Of a stretch of DNA of 26,901 bases, positions 23,294 to 26,901 are shown one piece after another. This DNA is from CAYVOX01 sp964453035. Its GTDB lineage: Bacteria; Chloroflexota; Anaerolineae; Anaerolineales; Anaerolineaceae. The number at the start of each line of letters is the position of its first letter. Within the stretch, counting starts at the first letter, position 1. The notes beneath the pieces are model-generated. The model did no database searches. It was not told the origin of the DNA and saw only the letters and a list, made by a program, of their open reading frames with translations. The position numbers and the translations under genes were made by a program. The stretch spans positions 1 to 26,901 of the forward strand of contig CAYVOX010000030.1 of the NCBI GenBank assembly GCA_964453035.1, given 5' to 3'.

Positions 23294-23299
23294 TATAAT
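23294..23299 (+). promoter_or_regulatory. -10 box giving a leaderless DUF58 transcript
   Basis: A perfect TATAAT ends six bases before the ATG at 23306, so the transcript should begin at or next to the start codon. No Shine-Dalgarno sequence fits in between. Confidence 0.5.
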
Positions 23300-23305
23300 T
23301 AGCTC

Positions 23306-24700
23306 ATGAGTTCGCTCTTGCACCGCCTGCAAAGCCTTTGGGTGCTGTCCGGCAACGACTTCTCGGCCACCATTCGCGTTCGCCAGCGGCTGGTGTTTGC
23401 CGGGCTGGCCCTGGCCCTGCTGTGGTACCTGGTGCGCCCCACCCCGCTGGCGTTGATGGCCATCTTCGCGCTGGGCGGGTTCATCCTTGCCGCTTACCTG
23501 TGGGCGCGCCAGATGGCCGAGCGCGTCCGCGGGCAGCGCCGGCTGGTTTACGCCGCGCTGCAGGTGGGCGACGAGCTGGAAGAAATCGTCACGCTGCGCA
23601 ACGACTCATTCCTGCCGCTGCTGTACGCCGAGGTGCGCGACCGGTCGAGCTTTCCGGAGTACACCCTTTCCAGCGTGCGGGCGGCGGGCGCGGGCAGCAC
23701 CCTGGAATGGCGCGCGCGCGCCGTTTGCTCACGGCGCGGGGTGTTTACCCTGGGCCCCTGGGATATCCTCACCGGCGACCCGTTCGGCATCTTCAGCGTG
23801 ACGCACACCTACAACCAGCGGGTGGAGGTGCTGGTTTACCCGCCGTTGGCCGCCCTGCCGCCAGGCCTGCTGCCGCGCGGGCAGATGCAGGGCGATGAGC
23901 GCCCGCTCCACCAGCCCACGGCGGCGGAATCGCTCAACGCCGTGACCACCCGCCCCTTCCAGCCCGGCGACCCGCTCCGCCGCTTGCACTGGCCCACCAG
24001 CGCAAGGCGCGAGGCGCCCTTTGTCAAGGTCTTTCAACCCCAGGCCAGCGCCACCTTCTGGCTGGCGCCCGACCTTGACGCCGCCGCGCAGGCCGGTGAA
24101 GGGGCCGATTCAACCCTTGAAACCACTATCACGCTGCTGGCTTCGCTGGCAGCGGAGCTGCTCAAACAGCGCATGGCGGTGGGGCTGCTGACCGTGGGAA
24201 GCGAGGCGCAGGCGCTCCTTCCGCAGCGCGGGCAGGAGCACTTCTGGCAGATTCTGCGCGCGCTGGCGGCGCTGCAGGCTGCTCCCGGCTGCCCTTTTGC
24301 CGCCACCCTGGCAAAGGCGCGCGGGCTGCTCTCGCCGCAGGATGTGCTGCTGGCGGTTACCCCTTCGCTCTCCACCGATTGGATCGCTCCGCTGCACCAG
24401 ATTAACCGCGGGCCACAGCGCCGCGCCGAGGTGATCCTGCTGGATGCGGCTTCCTTCGTCCCCGGCGGGGATGGGAAAGCTGCCCCCGGCAGTGAAAAGG
24501 CCGCGGCGTTTGTGCTCACCCTGGCTCAGCTGGGCATCTCCGCGCGGGTGGTGCGGCGCGGCGATCTGACCCCCGTGGCCGGAATCTACGGCGAGCTGCA
24601 GCGCTGGGAATTCATCACCGGCGGGACAGGACGCGCCATTGCGCGGCGCACCCCGCGCGGCGTCAGGCTTTCACCCAACGCCCGGTGGGGGCGGCCGTGA
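23306..24700 (+). CDS. DUF58 domain protein
   Basis: This 464-residue protein has two N-terminal membrane segments (about 30-45 and 48-66). A beta-rich region follows (EEIVTLRNDSFLPLLYAEVRD, RRGVFTLGPWDILTGDPFGIFSV), then the DUF58 signature FQPGDPLRRLHWPTSARREAPFVKVFQ. The rest is a vWA-like alpha/beta domain (ATFWLAPDLD, ELLKQRMAVGLLTV). DUF58 proteins are typically encoded with a MoxR ATPase and a transglutaminase-like membrane protein; the partner transglutaminase follows here with a 4-base overlap, but no MoxR gene is in the window. The family role is thought to be assembly or maturation of protein complexes, or envelope functions, and is not settled. The start rests on the -10 box directly upstream. 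Confidence 0.85.
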   Translation: MSSLLHRLQSLWVLSGNDFSATIRVRQRLVFAGLALALLWYLVRPTPLALMAIFALGGFILAAYLWARQMAERVRGQRRLVYAALQVGDELEEIVTLRNDSFLPLLYAEVRDRSSFPEYTLSSVRAAGAGSTLEWRARAVCSRRGVFTLGPWDILTGDPFGIFSVTHTYNQRVEVLVYPPLAALPPGLLPRGQMQGDERPLHQPTAAESLNAVTTRPFQPGDPLRRLHWPTSARREAPFVKVFQPQASATFWLAPDLDAAAQAGEGADSTLETTITLLASLAAELLKQRMAVGLLTVGSEAQALLPQRGQEHFWQILRALAALQAAPGCPFAATLAKARGLLSPQDVLLAVTPSLSTDWIAPLHQINRGPQRRAEVILLDAASFVPGGDGKAAPGSEKAAAFVLTLAQLGISARVVRRGDLTPVAGIYGELQRWEFITGGTGRAIARRTPRGVRLSPNARWGRP

Positions 24701-26901
24701 GCAACCCGCTGGAAAGAGCCTCGCGGGCTTTGCTGCGGCGCCTGGGGGCCACCTGGCCGGCCTGGCTGCTGGTAGGCGGTGTCACCGCGCTGATGGGCAG
24801 CAGCCTGGCGGAGGCCGGCTGGGTGGAAAACAGCGCCCCCTTAATCAGCGCGTTACTGTGGGGGCTGCTGTTCGGCGCGCTGCTGGCGCGTTCACGTTTT
24901 GCGGGATGGTTTGCCCTGCTCTACGGCCAGGTGATGGCGCTGTGCTTTGGGCTGCAATGGCTGGGCAACCTGCTGCCGCCGCTGAATGTGCTGGCAACCC
25001 GCCCGGCGCTGGAATCGGCGGCGCTGGCCAATGCGCGGCTGCTGCTGCTGACCGAGCGCGTGCGCGGCTGGCTTGCTGCGCTTGGCGCGGGGGAAAGCGT
25101 GCGCGATACGGGCCTGTTTGTGCTGCTGGTGGGCCTGCTGGCATGGCACGCCAGCGCCTGGCTGGCATGGGCCTTCATCCGGCGCAGGCGGGCGCTGCAG
25201 GGCGTGCTGCCCTACGGGGCGCTTTTCGGCCTCAATGTGCAGTTGAGCAACCAGTCGCTGTGGCTTTTTGTCGTATTTTTGATCCTCGCGCTGCCCATGG
25301 CGGCCCGCACCGATTCCAACCACCACCACGCCGATTGGGAGCGCCGCCGGGTGGATTATCCCGATGAACTGGGCTGGAGCTGGGGCGGCGCCGCGCTGGG
25401 GCTGGCGGTGGTGATTGCCCTGGGCGCGCGGCTGGCCGTGTTCGCCGCCACGCCGGAGGGTTGGAACGCACTGGCGGAAGCCCTGCGCCCCGTGCGCGAG
25501 ACGGTTGAGGATACCACCGCGCGCTGGTTTGCAGATGTCAACCCGCCGCGTTACCAGCCCACCGAGTCCGTCACGCCTGTGCCACGCGCGCAAACCCCTC
25601 AGATGGGCACGGTGGGTGCAGCCCCCGCCCAGGGCAGCGCGCTGGTGATGTGGGTAAGCACCGATGGGCCCATCCCCCCGCCGCCGGACCTGGAAGAGCG
25701 CGGCATCGTCGCCAACGCCGTCCCCGTCCGTTACTGGCGCAGCGAAATCTATGCGCAATACACCGGCGCGGGCTGGCTACCACCGCAATTTGAACCCGCG
25801 CAACCTGCCCCGCCGCTGGCAGAGGGTTCACCCTTGCCGCCCGCCCTCGAGGACGGTCGCACCCCCCTCACCCAGAACTTTGAGATCCTGGCGCTGCACG
25901 GGGATAGCCTGTTTGCCGCCAGCGCCCCCCGCCAGGCCAGCCCCGGCCTGTGGCTGCGCCGCTCCGCGCCCGATGGCTCCCCTCTGCCGGGCGGAGCGCT
26001 CTCAAAATACACGGTGCGCTCATGGGTCACGCGCACCAGCCAGGCGGAACTGCTGGCTGCCCCGGCGAATTACCCCGCAGCGCTTGCCGCCGCCTACCTG
26101 CAACTGCCCCCCAACCTGCCGGCACGGGTGCGCGACCTGGCAGAGCGGCTGACCGCCGGAGCGGCTACGGGCTACGAAAAAGTGCTGCGCATCCAGAATT
26201 ATTTACGCTCCACCTATCCCTACAAACTGGATGTTCCCCCGCCGCCAGCCGGGATGGACGCGGTGGATTACTTCCTGTTCCAGGCCCCGGGTGGTTTTTG
26301 CAGTTATTACGCCTCAGCCATGGCGGTGATGCTGCGCAGCCAGGGAGTGCCGGCGCGGGTGGCGGTGGGATACGCCATGGGAGTCTACAACGCGGAGCGC
26401 CAGGCTTACGCCGTCACCGTCTCGGACGCGCACGCCTGGGTGGAAGTATATTTTGCGGGCCCGGGCTGGGTGGAATTTGAGCCCACCGCCGGGCTGGCCG
26501 CCATTGAATATGAGAAAGGCGGCGCGGCGGGCCCGGCTCCCATGCCGCCCCTGCCGGAGCCCCCCACCCCACCCGCGCCCTTCCCGTGGACGGGCGTAGG
26601 CATCGGGGCCGTCTTCCTGGCGGCGCTGGGCACGCTGGTTTATTTTGCGCTGCGCAGGCCCTCGCCCGCCCCCTCCCCCGCCGGTGAGGTGGAGCAGCTC
26701 TACCGGCAAATGCGCGCCCGGCTGGGCTGGGCCCGCTTGCGCGCGCCCGCCAGCGCCACCCCCGCCGAGTTCAGCGCCCGGGCACGGGAGCAGTTGCCGC
26801 AGGGCCGCCTGAGCGCGGCGGTGGAGCAGGTCACGGCAGTTTATGAGCAGGCCATCTACTCACCGCGCCCGCCCGGCCCCCTCCAGGCCGCCCGGGCTCA
26901 G
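24697..26901 (+). CDS. TgpA-like transglutaminase membrane protein, cut by window end
   Basis: The frame starts at GTG 24697, overlapping the DUF58 stop as GTGA, and stays open for 735 codons to the last base; the stop lies outside. The N-terminal third has several membrane segments (about residues 15-240). A Pro-rich extracytoplasmic region leads into a transglutaminase-like core with Cys535 in GGFCSYYASAMAVMLRS and His579 in DAHAWVEVYF. GWVEFEPTAG follows, with Glu where the third catalytic residue is often Asp. A further membrane segment (FPWTGVGIGAVFLAALGTLVYF) precedes a cytoplasmic DUF4129-like tail (VEQLYRQMRARLGW...PAEFSARAREQL). This is the TgpA architecture. Coupling to DUF58 indicates a joint envelope function. 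The substrate is unknown. Confidence 0.88.
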   Translation, partial: MSNPLERASRALLRRLGATWPAWLLVGGVTALMGSSLAEAGWVENSAPLISALLWGLLFGALLARSRFAGWFALLYGQVMALCFGLQWLGNLLPPLNVLATRPALESAALANARLLLLTERVRGWLAALGAGESVRDTGLFVLLVGLLAWHASAWLAWAFIRRRRALQGVLPYGALFGLNVQLSNQSLWLFVVFLILALPMAARTDSNHHHADWERRRVDYPDELGWSWGGAALGLAVVIALGARLAVFAATPEGWNALAEALRPVRETVEDTTARWFADVNPPRYQPTESVTPVPRAQTPQMGTVGAAPAQGSALVMWVSTDGPIPPPPDLEERGIVANAVPVRYWRSEIYAQYTGAGWLPPQFEPAQPAPPLAEGSPLPPALEDGRTPLTQNFEILALHGDSLFAASAPRQASPGLWLRRSAPDGSPLPGGALSKYTVRSWVTRTSQAELLAAPANYPAALAAAYLQLPPNLPARVRDLAERLTAGAATGYEKVLRIQNYLRSTYPYKLDVPPPPAGMDAVDYFLFQAPGGFCSYYASAMAVMLRSQGVPARVAVGYAMGVYNAERQAYAVTVSDAHAWVEVYFAGPGWVEFEPTAGLAAIEYEKGGAAGPAPMPPLPEPPTPPAPFPWTGVGIGAVFLAALGTLVYFALRRPSPAPSPAGEVEQLYRQMRARLGWARLRAPASATPAEFSARAREQLPQGRLSAAVEQVTAVYEQAIYSPRPPGPLQAARAQ

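Noticed and set aside
1..26901. CRISPR array, tRNA, rRNA or known riboswitch
   Set aside because: No regularly spaced repeats, cloverleaf-like sequence or conserved riboswitch core was recognised; only manual inspection was possible.

Overview
This 26.9 kb window is GC-rich (by eye about 60-65%), densely coded chromosomal DNA. The gene content suggests Chloroflexota, most likely an Anaerolineae-type bacterium: a LIC_10190-type membrane protein, a Ddn-like deazaflavin enzyme, a DUF58/transglutaminase pair, an IS1182-like transposase relative, and secreted proteins with Pro/Thr-rich linkers or FN3 repeats. The taxonomic call is inference. I see no rRNA, tRNA, CRISPR array, plasmid or phage module.

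Layout. (1) 1-3000: a lipoprotein alpha/beta hydrolase, a Ddn-like deazaflavin/flavin enzyme, a convergent PPOX/NimA-like flavin protein and an ICMT-like integral-membrane methyltransferase. (2) 3096-6430: a two-component system, a PAS/PAS/GAF/GAF HisKA_3 kinase overlapping a NarL-type regulator. (3) 6563-7378: an intact gene built only from the N-terminal half of an IS1182-like transposase, with the first catalytic Asp position changed and its ribosome binding site inside a hairpin. (4) 7442-12640: a 1732-residue secreted protein joining a vanadium-haloperoxidase/PAP2 domain, a CotA-like multicopper oxidase with all four copper motifs, and three FN3 domains. (5) 12796-15062: a GH4 glycosidase and a BadF/NAGK-type sugar kinase, five bases apart. 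(6) 15191-16960: an accessory stretch with a low-GC HARE-HTH/nuclease-like orphan, a DUF4256 gene, a degenerate miniature repeat and a perfect 7-1-7 Fur-type box. (7) 16960-21123: a sulfur-flavoured locus, with a MOCOS-like PLP enzyme coupled to a GntR/FCD regulator, a divergent TcyP-type cystine symporter, then an OsmC-family thiol protein. (8) 21124-26901: a miniature inverted-repeat element, a LIC_10190-type membrane protein, DUF58, and a transglutaminase (TgpA-like) gene that runs off the window end.

How the genes may work together. The kinase/regulator pair directly precedes the transposase-derived gene and the oxidase fusion on the same strand, so it may control the oxidase, but nothing in the sequence proves this. 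The glycosidase/kinase pair looks like a PTS-independent route to phosphorylated sugars. In the sulfur locus, a partial palindrome sits between the divergent GntR and cystine-symporter genes and is a plausible operator for both. The most distinctive single object is the haloperoxidase-multicopper oxidase-FN3 fusion. Second is the truncated transposase-derived gene upstream of it.

Promoters in the window often show a (G/C)G-CTATAAT or CGTA(T/C)AAT -10 with no good -35. For two genes the -10 lies only 6 bases before the ATG, implying leaderless mRNAs.
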